The notes: generated by a model from the sequence alone, not told the origin. Positions 38,139 to 52,201 are shown, counted from the stretch's first letter. The stretch: DNA of 64,000 nt from Prosapia bicincta (GCA_036971475.1 JBAIZL010000006.1:59070898-59134897); one strand, 5' to 3'. Program-made: numbers and translations.

Positions 38139-40339
38139 GTTATCCTACAGGTCCAAGGTATGATTGCATTCACCACCGTTAGGTGACGAATGTTCTAATG
38201 TGTAGAGCCATTTTACTGTTATCCTACAGGTCCAAGGTATGATTGCATTCACCACCGTTAGGTGACAAATGTTCTAATGTGTAGAGCCATTTTACTGTTA
38301 TCCTACAGGTCCAAGGTATGATTGCATTCACCACCGTTAGGCGACGAATGTTCTAATGTGTAGAGCCATTTTACTGTTATCCTACAGATCCAAGGTACGA
38401 TTGTATTCACCACCGTTAGGTGACGAATATTCTAATGTGTAGAGCCATTTTACTGTTATCCTACAGGTCCAAGGTACGATTGCATTCACCACTGTTAGGC
38501 GAAGAATGTTCTAATGTGTAGAGTCATTTTACTGTTATCCTACAGATCCAAGGTACGATTGCATTCACCACCGTTAGGTGACGAACGTTCTAATGTGTAG
38601 AGCCATTTTACTGTTATCCTACAGGTCCAAGGTACGATTGCATTCACCACCGTTAGGCGACGAATGTTCTAATGTATTGAGCCATTTTACTGTTATCCTA
38701 CACATCCAAGGTACGATTCCTTTCACTACCGTAAGGTGACGAATGTTCTAATGTGTAGAGATATTTTACTGTTATCCTACAGGTCCAAGGTACGATTGCA
38801 TTCACCACCGTTAGGCGACGAATGTTCTAATGTATTGAGCCATTTTACTGTTATCCTACAGGTCCAAGCTACGATTGCATTCACCACCGTTAGGTGACGA
38901 ATGCTCTAATGTATTGAGCCATTTTACTGTTATCCTACAGGTCCAAGGTACGGTTGCATTCACCACCGTTAGGTGATGAATGTTCTAATGTGTAGAGCCA
39001 TTTTACTGTTATCCTACAGGTCCAAGGTAGAATTTCATTCATCACCGTTAGGTGACGAATGTTCTAATGTGTAGAGCCATTTTACTGTTATCCTACAGGT
39101 CCAAGGTACGGTTGCATTCACCACCGTTAGGCGACGAATGATCTAATGTGTAGAGCCATTTTACTGTTATCCTACAGGTCCAAGCTACGATTGCATTCAC
39201 CACCGTTTGGCGACGAATGTTCTAATGTGTAGAGCCATTTTACTGTTATCCTACAGATCCAAGGTACGATTACATTCATCACCGTTAGGCGACGAATGTT
39301 CTAATGTGTAGAGCCATTTTACTGTTATCCTACACGTCCAAGGTACGATTGCATTCACCACTGTTAGGTGACGAATGTTCTAATGTGTAGAGCCATTTTA
39401 CTGCTATCCTACAGATCCAAGGTACGATTGCATTCACCACCGTTAGGCAACGAATGTTCTAATGTGTAGAGCCATTTTACTGTTATCCTACAGGTCCAAG
39501 GCATGATTGCATTCACCACCGTTAGGCGACGAATGTTCTAATGTGTAGAGCCATTTTACTGTTATCCTACAGATCCAAGGTACGATTGCATTCACCACCG
39601 TTAGGTGACGAATGTTCTAATGTGTAGAGCCATTTTACTGTTATCCTACAGGTCCAAGGCATGATTGCATTCACCACCGTTAGGGGACGAATGTTCTAAT
39701 GTATTGAGCCATTTTACTGTTATCCTACAGATCCAAGGTACGATTGCATTTATCACCGTTAGGCGACAAATGTTCTAATGTGTAGAACCATTTTATTGTT
39801 ATCCTATAGGTCCAAGGTACGATTGCATTCACCACCGTTAGGCAACGAATGTTCTAATGTGTAGAGCCATTTTACTGGTGGCCTACAGATCCAAGGTACG
39901 ATTGCATTCACCACCGTTAGGCAACGAATGTTCCAATGTGTGGAGCCATTTTACTGTTATCCTACAGGTCCAAGGTACGGTTGCATTCACCACCGTTAGG
40001 CGACGAATGTTCTAATGTGTAGAGCCATTTTACTGTTATCCTACAGGTCAAAGGTACGATTGCATTCACCACCGTTAGGCGACGAATGTTCTAATGTATT
40101 GAGCCATTTTACTGTTATCCTACAGGTCCAAGGTACGGTTGCATTAACCACCGTTAGGCGACGAATGTTCTAATGTGTAGAGCCATTTTACTGTTATCCT
40201 ACAGGTCCAAGGCATGATTGCATTCACCACAGTTAGGCGACGAATGTTCTAATGTGTAGAGCCATTTTACTGTTATCCTATAGGTCCAAGGTACGATTGC
40301 ATTCATCACCGTTAGGCGACGAATGTTCTAATGTGTAGA

Positions 40340-43300
40340 GCCATTTTACTGGTGGCCTACAGATCCAAGGTACGATTGCATTCACCACCGTTAGGCAACG
40401 AATGTTCTAATGTGTAGAGCCATTTTACTGGTGGCCTACAGATCCAAGGTACGATTGCATTCATCACCGTTAGGCGACGAATGTTCTCATGTGTAGAGCC
40501 ATTTTACTGTTATCCTACAGGTCCAAGGTACGGTTGCATTCACCACCGTTAGGCGACGAATGTTCTAATGTGTAGAGCCATTTTACTGGTGGCCTACAGA
40601 TCCAAGGTACGGTTGCATTCACCACCGTTAGGCGACGAATGTTCTAATGTGTAGAGCCATTTTACTGTTATCCTACAGGTCCAAGGTACGGTTGCATTCA
40701 CCACCGTTAGGCGGCGATTGTTCTAATGTGTAGAGCCATTTTACTGTTATCCTACAGATCCAAGGTATGATTGCATTCAATACCGTTAGGCGACGAATGT
40801 TCTAATGTGTAGAGCCATTTTACTGTTATCCTACAGGTCCAAGGTACGATTGCATTCACCAACGTAAGGCGACGAATGTTCTAATGTATTGAGCCATTTT
40901 ACTGTTATCCTACAGGTCCAAGGTACGATTGGATTCATCACCGTTAGGCGACGAATGTTCTAATGTGTAGAGTCATTTTACTGTTATCCTATAGGTCCAA
41001 GGTACGATTGCATTCATCACCGTTAGGCGACGAATGTTCTAATGTGTAGAGCCATTTTACTGTTATCCTACAGGTCCAAGGTACGATTGCATTCATCACC
41101 GTTAGGCGACGAATGTTCTAATGTGTAGAGCCATTTTACTGTTATCCTACAGGTCCAAGGTACGATTGCATTCATCACCGTTAGGCGACGAATGTTCTAA
41201 TGTGTAGAGCCATTTTACTGTTATCCTATAGGTCCAAGGTACGATTGCATTCATCACCGTTAGGCGACGAATGTTCTAATGTGTAGAGCCATTTTACTGT
41301 TATCCTACAGGTCCAAGGTACGATTGCATTCATCACCTTTAGGCGACGAATGTTCTAATGTGTAGAGCCATTTTACTGTTATCCTACAGGTCGAAGGTAC
41401 GATTGCATTCACCACCGTTAGGCGGCGATTGTTCTAATGTGTAGAGCCATTTTACTGTTATCCTACAGGTCCAAGGTACGATTGCATTCACCAACGTAAG
41501 GCGACGAATGTTCTAATGTATTGAGCGATTTTACTGTTATCCTACAGGTCCAAGGTACGATTGCATTCACCAACGTAAGGCGACGAATGTTCTAATGTAT
41601 TGAGCCATTTTACTGTTATCCTACAGGTCCAAGGTACGGTTGCATTCACCACCGTTAGGCGACGAATGTTCTAATGTATTGAGCCATTTTACTGTTATCC
41701 TACAGGTCCAAGGTACGATTCCATTCATCACCGTTAGGCGACGATTGTTCTAATGTATTGAGCCATTTTACTGTTATCCTACAGGTCCAAGGTACGATTC
41801 CATTCATCACCGTTAGGCGACGATTGTTCTAATGTGTAGAGCCATTTTACTGTTATCCTACAGATCCAAGGTACGATTGCATTCATCACCGTTAGGCGAC
41901 GAATGTTCTAATGTGTAGAGCCATTTTACTGCTATCCTACAGATCCAAGGTACGATTGCATTCACCACCGTTAGGCAACGAATGTTCTAATGTGTAGAGC
42001 CATTTTACTGTTATCCTACAGGTCCAAGGCATGATTGCATTCACCACCGTTAGGCGACGAATGTTCTAATGTGTAGAGCCATTTTACTGTTATCCTACAG
42101 ATCCAAGGTACGATTGCATTCACCACCGTTAGGTGACGAATGTTCTAATGTGTAGAGCCATTTTACTGTTATCCTACAGGTCCAAGGCATGATTGCATTC
42201 ACCACCGTTAGGGGACGAATGTTCTAATGTATTGAGCCATTTTACTGTTATCCTACAGATCCAAGGTACGATTGCGTTCATCACCGTTAGGCGACAAATG
42301 TTCTAATGTGTAGAGCCATTTTATTGTTATCCTATAGGTCCAAGGTACGATTGCATTCACCACCGTTAGGCAACGAATGTTCTAATGTGTAGAGCCATTT
42401 TACTGGTGGCCTACAGATCCAAGGTACGATTGCATTCACCACCGTTAGGCAACGAATGTTCTAATGTGTAGAGCCATTTTACTTTTATCCTACAGGTCCA
42501 AGGTACGGTTGCATTCACCACCGTTAGGCGACGAATGTTCTAATGTGTAGAGCCATTTTACTGTTATCCTACAGGTCAAAGGTACGATTGCATTCACCAC
42601 CGTTAGGCGACGAATGTTCTAATGTATTGAGCCATTTTACTGTTATCCTACAGGTCCAAGGTACGGTTGCATTAACCACCGTTAGGCGACGAATGTTCTA
42701 ATGTGTAGAGCCATTTTACTGTTATCCTACAGGTCCAAGGCATGATTGCATTCACCACCGTTAGGCGACGAATGTTCTAATGTGTAGAGCCATTTTACTG
42801 TTATCCTATAGGTCCAAGGTACGATTGCATTCATCACCGTTAGGCGACGAATGTTCTAATGTGTAGAGCCATTTTACTGTTATCCTACAGGTCCAAGTTA
42901 CGGTTGCATTCACCACCGTTAGGCGACGAATTTTCTAATGTGTAGAGCCATTTTACTGGTGGCCTACAGATCCAAGGTACGATTGCATTCACCACCGTTA
43001 GGCAACGAATGTTCTAATGTGTAGAGCCATTTTACTGGTGGCCTACAGATCCAAGGTACGATTGCATTCATCACCGTTAGGCGACGAATGTTCTAATGTG
43101 TAGAGCCATTTTACTGTTATCCTACAGGTCCAAGGTACGGTTGCATTCACCACCGTTAGGCGACGAATGTTCTAATGTGTAGAGCCATTTTACTGGTGGC
43201 CTACAGATCCAAGGTACGATTGCATTCACCACCGTTAGGCAACGAATGTTCTAATGTGTAGAGCCATTTTACTGGTGGCCTACAGATCCAAGGTACGATT

Positions 43301-44447
43301 GCATTCATCACCGTTAGGCGACGAATGTTCTAATGTGTAGAGCCATTTTACTGTTATCCTACAGGTCCAAGGTACGGTTGCATTCACCACCGTTAGGCGA
43401 CGAATGTTCTAATGTGTAGAGCCATTTTACTGTTATCCTACAGGTCCAAGGTACGATTGCATTCACCACCGTTAGGCGACGAATGTTCTAATGTGTAGAG
43501 CCATTTTACTGTTATCCTACAGGTCCAAGGTACGGTTGCATTCACCACGGTTAGGCGACGAATGTTCTAATGTGTAGAGCCATTTTACTGGTGGCCTACA
43601 GATCCAAGGTACGGTTGCATTCACCACCGTTAGGCCACGAATGTTCTAATGTGTAGAGCCATTTTACTGGTGGCCTACAGATCCAAGGTACGATTGCATT
43701 CACCAACGTAAGGCGACGAATGTTCTAATGTATTGAGCCATTTTACTGTTATCCTACAGGTCCAAGTTACGATTGCATTCATCACCGTTAGGCGACGAAT
43801 GTTCTAATGTGTAGAGCCATTTTACTGTTATCCTACAGGTCCAAGGTACGATTGCATTCACCAACGTAAGGCGACGAATGTTCTAATGTGTAGAGCCATT
43901 TTACTGTTATCCTACAGGTCCAAGGTACGATTGCATTCATCACCGTTAGGCGACGAATGTTCTAATGTGTAGAGCCATTTTACTGTTATCCTACAGATCC
44001 AAGGTATGATTGCATTCACCACCGTTAGGCGACGAATGTTCTAATGTGTAGAGCCATTTTACTGTTATCCTACAGGTCCAAGGTACGATTGCATTCACCA
44101 ACGTAAGGCGACGAATGTTCTAATGTATTGAGCCATTTTACTGTTATCCTACAGGTCCAAGGTACGATTGCATTCACCAACGTAAGGCGACGAATGTTCT
44201 AATGTATTGAGCCATTTTACTGTTATCCTACAGGTCCAAGGTACGGTTGCATTCACCACCGTTAGGCGACGAATGTTCTAATGTATTGAGCCATTTTACT
44301 GTTATCCTACAGGTCCAAGGTACGATTCCATTCATCACCGTTAGGCGACGATTGTTCTAATGTATTGAGCCATTTTACTGTTATCCTACAGGTCCAAGGT
44401 ACGATTCCATTCATCACCGTTAGGCGACGATTGTTCTAATGTGTAGA
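40340..44447. repeat. Satellite block duplication 3, left copy (52 units)
   Basis: A block of 4108 bases (52 x 79) followed directly by its copy. Marks such as GTTCTCATGTG (+4108 from 40483), the GGTGGCC variant units and CACCACGGTTAGG recur at the same spacing. Part of the block (41898-42878) also matches 39370-40350 at 2528 bases (32 units), an earlier duplication. Confidence 0.85.
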
Positions 44448-47400
44448 GCCATTTAACTGGTGGCCTACAGATCCAAGGTACGATTGCATTCACCACCGTT
44501 AGGCAACGAATGTTCTAATGTGTAGAGCCATTTTACTGGTGGCCTACAGATCCAAGGTACGATTGCATTCATCACCGTTAGGCGACGAATGTTCTCATGT
44601 GTAGAGCCTTTTTACTGTTATCCTACAGGTCCAAGGTACGGTTGCATTCACCACCGTTAGGCGACGAATGTTCTAATGTGTAGAGCCATTTTACTGGTGG
44701 CCTACAGATCCAAGGTACGGTTGCATTCACCACCGTTAGGCGACGAATGTTCTAATGTGTAGAGCCATTTTACTGTTATCCTACAGGTCCAAGGTACGGT
44801 TGCATTCACCACCGTTAGGCGGCGATTGTTCTAATGTGTAGAGCCATTTTACTGTTATCCTACAGATCCAAGGTATGATTGCATTCAATACCGTTAGGCG
44901 ACGAATGTTCTAATGTGTAGAGCCATTTTACTGTTATCCTACAGGTCCAAGGTACGATTGCATTCACCAACGTAAGGCGACGAATGTTCTAATGTATTGA
45001 GCCATTTTACTGTTATCCTACAGGTCCAAGGTACGATTGGATTCATCACCGTTAGGCGACGAATGTTCTAATGTGTAGAGTCATTTTACTGTTATCCTAT
45101 AGGTCCAAGGTACGATTGCATTCATCACCGTTAGGCGACGAATGTTCTAATGTGTAGAGCCATTTTACTGTTATCCTACAGGTCCAAGGTACGATTGCAT
45201 TCATCACCGTTAGGCGACGAATGTTCTAATGTGTAGAGCCATTTTACTGTTATCCTACAGGTCCAAGGTACGATTGCATTCATCACCGTTAGGCGACGAA
45301 TGTTCTAATGTGTAGAGCCATTTTACTGTTATCCTATAGGTCCAAGGTACGATTGCATTCATCACCGTTAGGCGACGAATGTTCTAATGTGTAGAGCCAT
45401 TTTACTGTTATCCTACAGGTCCAAGGTACGATTGCATTCATCACCTTTAGGCGACGAATGTTCTAATGTGTAGAGCCATTTTACTGTTATCCTACAGGTC
45501 GAAGGTACGATTGCATTCACCACCGTTAGGCGGCGATTGTTCTAATGTGTAGAGCCATTTTACTGTTATCCTACAGGTCCAAGGTACGATTGCATTCACC
45601 AACGTAAGGCGACGAATGTTCTAATGTATTGAGCGATTTTACTGTTATCCTACAGGTCCAAGGTACGATTGCATTCACCAACGTAAGGCGACGAATGTTC
45701 TAATGTATTGAGCCATTTTACTGTTATCCTACAGGTCCAAGGTACGGTTGCATTCACCACCGTTAGGCGACGAATGTTCTAATGTATTGAGCCATTTTAC
45801 TGTTATCCTACAGGTCCAAGGTACGATTCCATTCATCACCGTTAGGCGACGATTGTTCTAATGTATTGAGCCATTTTACTGTTATCCTACAGGTCCAAGG
45901 TACGATTCCATTCATCACCGTTAGGCGACGATTGTTCTAATGTGTAGAGCCATTTTACTGTTATCCTACAGATCCAAGGTACGATTGCATTCATCACCGT
46001 TAGGCGACGAATGTTCTAATGTGTAGAGCCATTTTACTGCTATCCTACAGATCCAAGGTACGATTGCATTCACCACCGTTAGGCAACGAATGTTCTAATG
46101 TGTAGAGCCATTTTACTGTTATCCTACAGGTCCAAGGCATGATTGCATTCACCACCGTTAGGCGACGAATGTTCTAATGTGTAGAGCCATTTTACTGTTA
46201 TCCCTCAGATCCAAGGTACGATTGCATTCACCACCGTTAGGTGACGAATGTTCTAATGTGTAGAGCCATTTTACTGTTATCCTACAGGTCCAAGGCATGA
46301 TTGCATTCACCACCGTTAGGGGACGAATGTTCTAATGTATTGAGCCATTTTACTGTTATCCTACAGATCCAAGGTACGATTGCGTTCATCACCGTTAGGC
46401 GACAAATGTTCTAATGTGTAGAGCCATTTTATTGTTATCCTATAGGTCCAAGGTACGATTGCATTCACCACCGTTAGGCAACGAATGTTCTAATGTGTAG
46501 AGCCATTTTACTGGTGGCCTACAGATCCAAGGTACGATTGCATTCACCACCGTTAGGCAACGAATGTTCTAATGTGTAGAGCCATTTTACTTTTATCCTA
46601 CAGGTCCAAGGTACGGTTGCATTCACCACCGTTAGGCGACGAATGTTCTAATGTGTAGAGCCATTTTACTGTTATCCTACAGGTCAAAGGTACGATTGCA
46701 TTCACCACCGTTAGGCGACGAATGTTCTAATGTATTGAGCCATTTTACTGTTATCCTACAGGTCCAAGGTACGGTTGCATTAACCACCGTTAGGCGACGA
46801 ATGTTCTAATGTGTAGAGCCATTTTACTGTTATCCTACAGGTCCAAGGCATGATTGCATTCACCACCGTTAGGCGACGAATGTTCTAATGTGTAGAGCCA
46901 TTTTACTGTTATCCTATAGGTCCAAGGTACGATTGCATTCATCACCGTTAGGCGACGAATGTTCTAATGTGTAGAGCCATTTTACTGTTATCCTACAGGT
47001 CCAAGTTACGGTTGCATTCACCACCGTTAGGCGACGAATGTTCTAATGTGTAGAGCCATTTTACTGGTGGCCTACAGATCCAAGGTACGATTGCATTCAC
47101 CACCGTTAGGCAACGAATGTTCTAATGTGTAGAGCCATTTTACTGGTGGCCTACAGATCCAAGGTACGATTGCATTCATCACCGTTAGGCGACGAATGTT
47201 CTAATGTGTAGAGCCATTTTACTGTTATCCTACAGGTCCAAGGTACGGTTGCATTCACCACCGTTAGGCGACGAATGTTCTAATGTGTAGAGCCATTTTA
47301 CTGGTGGCCTACAGATCCAAGGTACGATTGCATTCACCACCGTTAGGCAACGAATGTTCTAATGTGTAGAGCCATTTTACTGGTGGCCTACAGATCCAAG

Positions 47401-48555
47401 GTACGATTGCATTCATCACCGTTAGGCGACGAATGTTCTAATGTGTAGAGCCATTTTACTGTTATCCTACAGGTCCAAGGTACGGTTGCATTCACCACCG
47501 TTAGGCGACGAATGTTCTAATGTGTAGAGCCATTTTACTGTTATCCTACAGGTCCAAGGTACGATTGCATTCACCACCGTTAGGCGACGAATGTTCTAAT
47601 GTGTAGAGCCATTTTACTGTTATCCTACAGGTCCAAGGTACGGTTGCATTCACCACGGTTAGGCGACGAATGTTCTAATGTGTAGAGCCATTTTACTGGT
47701 GGCCTACAGATCCAAGGTACGGTTGCATTCACCACCGTTAGGCCACGAATGTTCTAATGTGTAGAGCCATTTTACTGGTGGCCTACAGATCCAAGGTACG
47801 ATTGCATTCACCAACGTAAGGCGACGAATGTTCTAATGTATTGAGCCATTTTACTGTTATCCTACAGGTCCAAGTTACGATTGCATTCATCACCGTTAGG
47901 CGACGAATGTTCTAATGTGTAGAGCCATTTTACTGTTATCCTACAGGTCCAAGGTACGATTGCATTCACCAACGTAAGGCGACGAATGTTCTAATGTGTA
48001 GAGCCATTTTACTGTTATCCTACAGGTCCAAGGTACGATTGCATTCATCACCGTTAGGCGACGAATGTTCTAATGTGTAGAGCCATTTTACTGTTATCCT
48101 ACAGATCCAAGGTATGATTGCATTCACCACCGTTAGGCGACGAATGTTCTAATGTGTAGAGCCATTTTACTGTTATCCTACAGGTCCAAGGTACGATTGC
48201 ATTCACCAACGTAAGGCGACGAATGTTCTAATGTATTGAGCCATTTTACTGTTATCCTACAGGTCCAAGGTACGATTGCATTCACCAACGTAAGGCGACG
48301 AATGTTCTAATGTATTGAGCCATTTTACTGTTATCCTACAGGTCCAAGGTACGGTTGCATTCACCACCGTTAGGCGACGAATGTTCTAATGTATTGAGCC
48401 ATTTTACTGTTATCCTACAGGTCCAAGGTACGATTCCATTCATCACCGTTAGGCGACGATTGTTCTAATGTATTGAGCCATTTTACTGTTATCCTACAGG
48501 TCCAAGGTACGATTCCATTCATCACCGTTAGGCGACGATTGTTCTAATGTGTAGA
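44448..48555. repeat. Satellite block duplication 3, right copy (52 units)
   Basis: Copies the variant order of 40340-44447 with very few changes (for example TCCCTCAG at 46201 where the left copy has TCCTACAG). It ends one to two units before the array edge. Confidence 0.85.
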
Positions 48556-48686
48556 GCCATTTAACTGTTATCCTACAGATCCAAGGTACGATTGCATTCA
48601 TCACCGTTAGGCGACGAATGTTCTAATGTATTGAGCCATTTTACTGTTATCCTACAGGTCCAAGGTACGGTTGCATTTACCACCGA

Positions 48687-49454
48687 TCATTTCAAAATGT
48701 TGTTATACTTTGATTTAAAGTAGAATAGGAATGGGCCTGTGACTGGGTAGGTATGAGGTGTTGACAGTCAACCCGTCATCGCCAGCGGCTAATACCGTCA
48801 AGCGTAGCTTGTTGGTGAAATCATTCATTATCTTATCGGTTTTTTAAATTTTCCCCAAAAAACATAATTTTTTCTTGCATTTCTAATCTTCTCTACTAGA
48901 ACTGCCTTTATTATTAAAAAGCTGTTTCTTTGTATAATAAGGCGTGAAGTATCTCTCATAAATACCACTTAATTATCAACCGGAGTTAATTCGGAAATTA
49001 AAAAAAAGTTTGTAATTAATGATATATAACATGCAACAATTATTTAACTACCATCTCATATAATAAAATGTTCTTCATGCATATAGATTAGAACTTTGAA
49101 GTATTTGTAGAAAGACAAATTTCTTTTGACACTAATACGATGAGTGTTTCACTTTCACACTCTTAAACAAAGTTAATTCATTTACACACAATAATATGGG
49201 TTAAATATATACACTTTCACCATTTAATATCTAAATAAATTAACATATGTGTAATATATTATATAAATATATAATCGTATTATAAAAATAATAGGTAAAT
49301 ATACTGTATATAGCTAACACGCCGATAAACGAACGTTTTTATACGCTTTTATAACTGTCAATAAAAGCTTATTAATTGGCTAATAAAAATAAGAGACAAT
49401 GACCAAAAGGCATGGTCGTGTGAAGGAGTGGTCTGTCATAATAATGTAAACAAA
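48687..49454. other. Right flank of the satellite array
   Basis: AT-rich DNA with no gene recognised. A minus-strand frame overlapping the beginning of the next tandem repeat (49380-49616) is judged to be a by-product of the repeat. Confidence 0.45.
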
Positions 49455-51270
49455 TGAATAAAGTTTTGGACAATGTCGATGATAAATGTTTGAACATATG
49501 TGTAATAAAGTTTTGTTATTACATAGATAATAAAGTTTTCGACATATCGATAATAAGGTTTTGAACATAGTGTGATAAAGTTTCGTTAATGACATCGGTA
49601 ATGAAGTTTTGGACATATTAGTGATAAAATTTTGGACATGTATTGGTAATGACGTTTTGGAGATATTAGTAATGAAGTTTTGTACATATGTGTGATAAAA
49701 TTCATTAAGGAAGCTCTGGATATGTCGGTGATAAAGTTTTGGACATATCGGTGATATAGTTTAGAACGTATTGGTCATAAAGTTTTGTTAAGGACATCGG
49801 TAATGATATTTTTATTGGTGGTGAAGTTTAGGAGATATCGGTGATGAAGTTTAGGGCATATCGATGATGAAGTTTTGGACATATCGGTGATATAGTTTAG
49901 AACGTATTGGTCATAAAGTTTTGTTAAGGACATCGGTAATGATATTTTTATTGGTGGTGAAGTTTAGGAGATATCGGTGATGAAGTTTAGGGCATATCGA
50001 TGATGAAGTTTTGGACATATCGGTGATATAGTTTAGAACGTATTGGTCATAAAGTTTTGTTAAGGACATCGGTAATGATATTTTTATTGGTGGTGAGGTT
50101 TAGGAGATATCGGTGATGAAGTTTAGGGCATATCGATGATGAAGTTTTGAACATATCGGTGATATAGTTTAGAACGTATTGGTCATAAAGTTTTGTTAAG
50201 GACATCGGTAATGATATTTTTATTGGTGGTGAAGTTTAGGAGATATCGGTGATGAAGTTTAGGGCATATCGATGATGAAGTTTTGGACTTATCGGTGATA
50301 TAGTTTTGAACGTATTGTTCATAAAGTTTCGTTAAGGACATCGGTAATGATGTTTTTATTGGTTGTGAAGTTTAGGACATATCGGTAATGAAGTTTTGGA
50401 CATATTAGTGATCAAATTTTGGACATATATTGGTAATGATGTTTTGGAGATATTAGTAATGAAGTTTTGAACATATGTGTGATAAAATTCATTAAGGAAG
50501 CTCTGGATATGTCGGTGATAAAGTTTTGGACTTATCGATGATATAGTTTAGAACGTATTGGTCATAAAGTTTTGTTAAGGACATCGGTAACGATGTTTTT
50601 ATTGGTTGTGAAGCTTAAGACATATCGGTGATGAACTTTTGAAGATATTGATATTAAAGTTTCGTTAATGACATCGTAAAGATGTTTTAGACGTATTGGT
50701 GATGACGTTTTGGACATTCAGTGATGAAGTTCTAAAGGTATTGGGAATAAGGTTTCGTCAATGACATCGTTAATTGAAGTTTTGAACGTATTGGTGATGA
50801 AGTTTTGAACATGTTGGAGATAAGGTTTCGGTAATAATTTATCGGTATTTACGTTTTCGACATGTCAATAATGACCATATTGGTAATAAAGTTTCGTTAA
50901 TTACATCGGTAATGAAGTTTTAAATATATCGGTGATTAAGTTTTGAACATATTGCTAATAAAGTTTCGTTAATGACGTATCGGTAATGAAGTTTAGGACA
51001 TATTGGTGATGTAGTTTCATTAATGGCATATCGATAATGAAGTTTAGGACATATTGCTAATAAAGTTTCGTTAATGACGTATCGGTAATGAAGTTCAGGA
51101 CATATTGGTGATGGAGTTTCATTAATGACATATCGATAATGAAGTTTAGGACATATTGCTAATAAAGTTTCGTTAATGACGTATCGGTAATGAAGTTCAG
51201 GACATATTGGTGATGGAGTTTCATTAATGACATATCGATAATGAAGTTTAGGACATATTGGTAATGAAGT
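49455..51270. repeat. Minisatellite based on a 34-bp unit
   Basis: Degenerate units of 33-35 bases with the theme GACATATCGGTGATGAAGTTTT. Higher-order copies are visible. A 136-base period (4 x 34) has the landmark ATTGGTGGTG or ATTGGTTGTG at 49814, 49950, 50086, 50222 and 50358. A 102-base period (3 x 34) lies at about 50940-51250 (GGACATATTGCTAA at 51047, then 51149). It is unrelated in sequence to the 79-bp satellite. Confidence 0.92.
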
Positions 51271-52201
51271 TTAGGTATATTGTAACGGGGTTGCAAAGTA
51301 TCGGTGATTGCGTTAAGAGAGGTGTTATAAAGGTTTCAGAAATCTTATCCAGTTTTTACTAGCCAAATTCGTGGCTTTTTATTTTAGACCATTTCCATGT
51401 AATACCTTTACAGTGTAACACGGTCGAGTGTTGTGTAGTATTTCCTATGGGATATAGATAAAACTGTTCGAGACATCCCGAATCCAACACTCCGCCGACG
51501 TGCGCTGGTTATCTGCGAGAGGGCGTGTATATACCTCCTTCTCTTCCTCAGCTAAATGCCGTATTTTGTGCACTCTGGTAAGTAAACCTTTTTCATTAAA
51601 CAAATTACACTTCTTCACAAATTGCAATTTTTCTGCTCCGTAAGTTAATTTAATTTTTTTATTCAATTCCAGATTTTCGCATAAACCATTTTAAAAGTTT
51701 TTACAAAATTAAATCAAACAACAATAGTTTTCAAACAAGGAATTTTTCAAGAAAAGTACAATATTACAACCCTGAGTGACAATTATGGAGCCCTAGGGTT
51801 ATAATTGTAAAATTACCATTGGGTTATGAATACAAATCAAGCTATTTAGTTGCCGTTACTGAGTACATAACCGCTACATTTCAGAACGGGTAAACATGAG
51901 AGCTTGCAGTCTGGAAATGCCGTGTTGATTGGCTGGGCAGTATGGAGTTCCTAACGACAATGGATATGTATCGACGCACTGGAAGCTATTCAAGCCTTCG
52001 TATGTCTAGAGAAGTCTTATAATTATTGACGTATTCGCTACTGAGTTTTCTTTAGGCTGACTGCTTAAATAAATACCTCAATCCTACATTAGTTTGTTTG
52101 CTCGACTAATCGAAACTTTAAATATAACTTACGATTAGTAACAGTGATAAATTCATCGCTTGGCCGGATCACTGTTTAACAAGACCGACTTTTTGTTTCA
52201 G
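51271..52201. other. Region upstream of the NUDT9-like exon
   Basis: No coding exon recognised. The end TTTTTGTTTCAG (52190-52201) is a good polypyrimidine tract plus AG for the following exon. A minus-strand frame at 51445-51666 has no recognisable domain. A promoter could lie here if the exon were the first coding exon, but no clear TATA box or start was found. Confidence 0.4.

Larger units (their letters stand above)
18825..48686. repeat. Satellite array, 79-bp unit, about 378 copies
   Basis: The unit runs TAGGCGACGAATGTTCTAAT - GTGTAGAGCCATTTTACTGT - TATCCTACAGGTCCAAGGTA - CGATTGCATTCACCACCGT, 79 bases. Its landmark TAGGCGACG falls at 18825, 30596, 40471 and 48608; each spacing is an exact multiple of 79 (149, 274 and 377 units), so the array has no net length change. 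Variation is by substitution: GTGTAG/GTATTG, CAGGTCC/CAGATCC, CACCACCGTTAGG/CACCAACGTAAGG, ACTGTTATCC/ACTGGTGGCC, GATTGCATTCACC/GATTCCATTTACC. Because 79 is not a multiple of 3, no long ORF survives. No CENP-B-box-like motif or spacer structure is visible. The last unit decays into unique DNA after 48680. Confidence 0.98.

Noticed and set aside
18825..48686. Regular repeats that might look like a CRISPR array
   Set aside because: Units are contiguous 79-bp tandem copies with no unique spacers, and the context is eukaryotic.
49380..49616. Minus-strand 78-codon frame
   Set aside because: It is mostly translation of the 34-bp minisatellite and its edge.
52160..52201. Upstream extension of the NUDT9-like frame to a TTG
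   Set aside because: TTG is not a credible eukaryotic start here, and a strong 3' splice site ends at 52201. The paralogue at 63885 begins at the same codon after its own acceptor.
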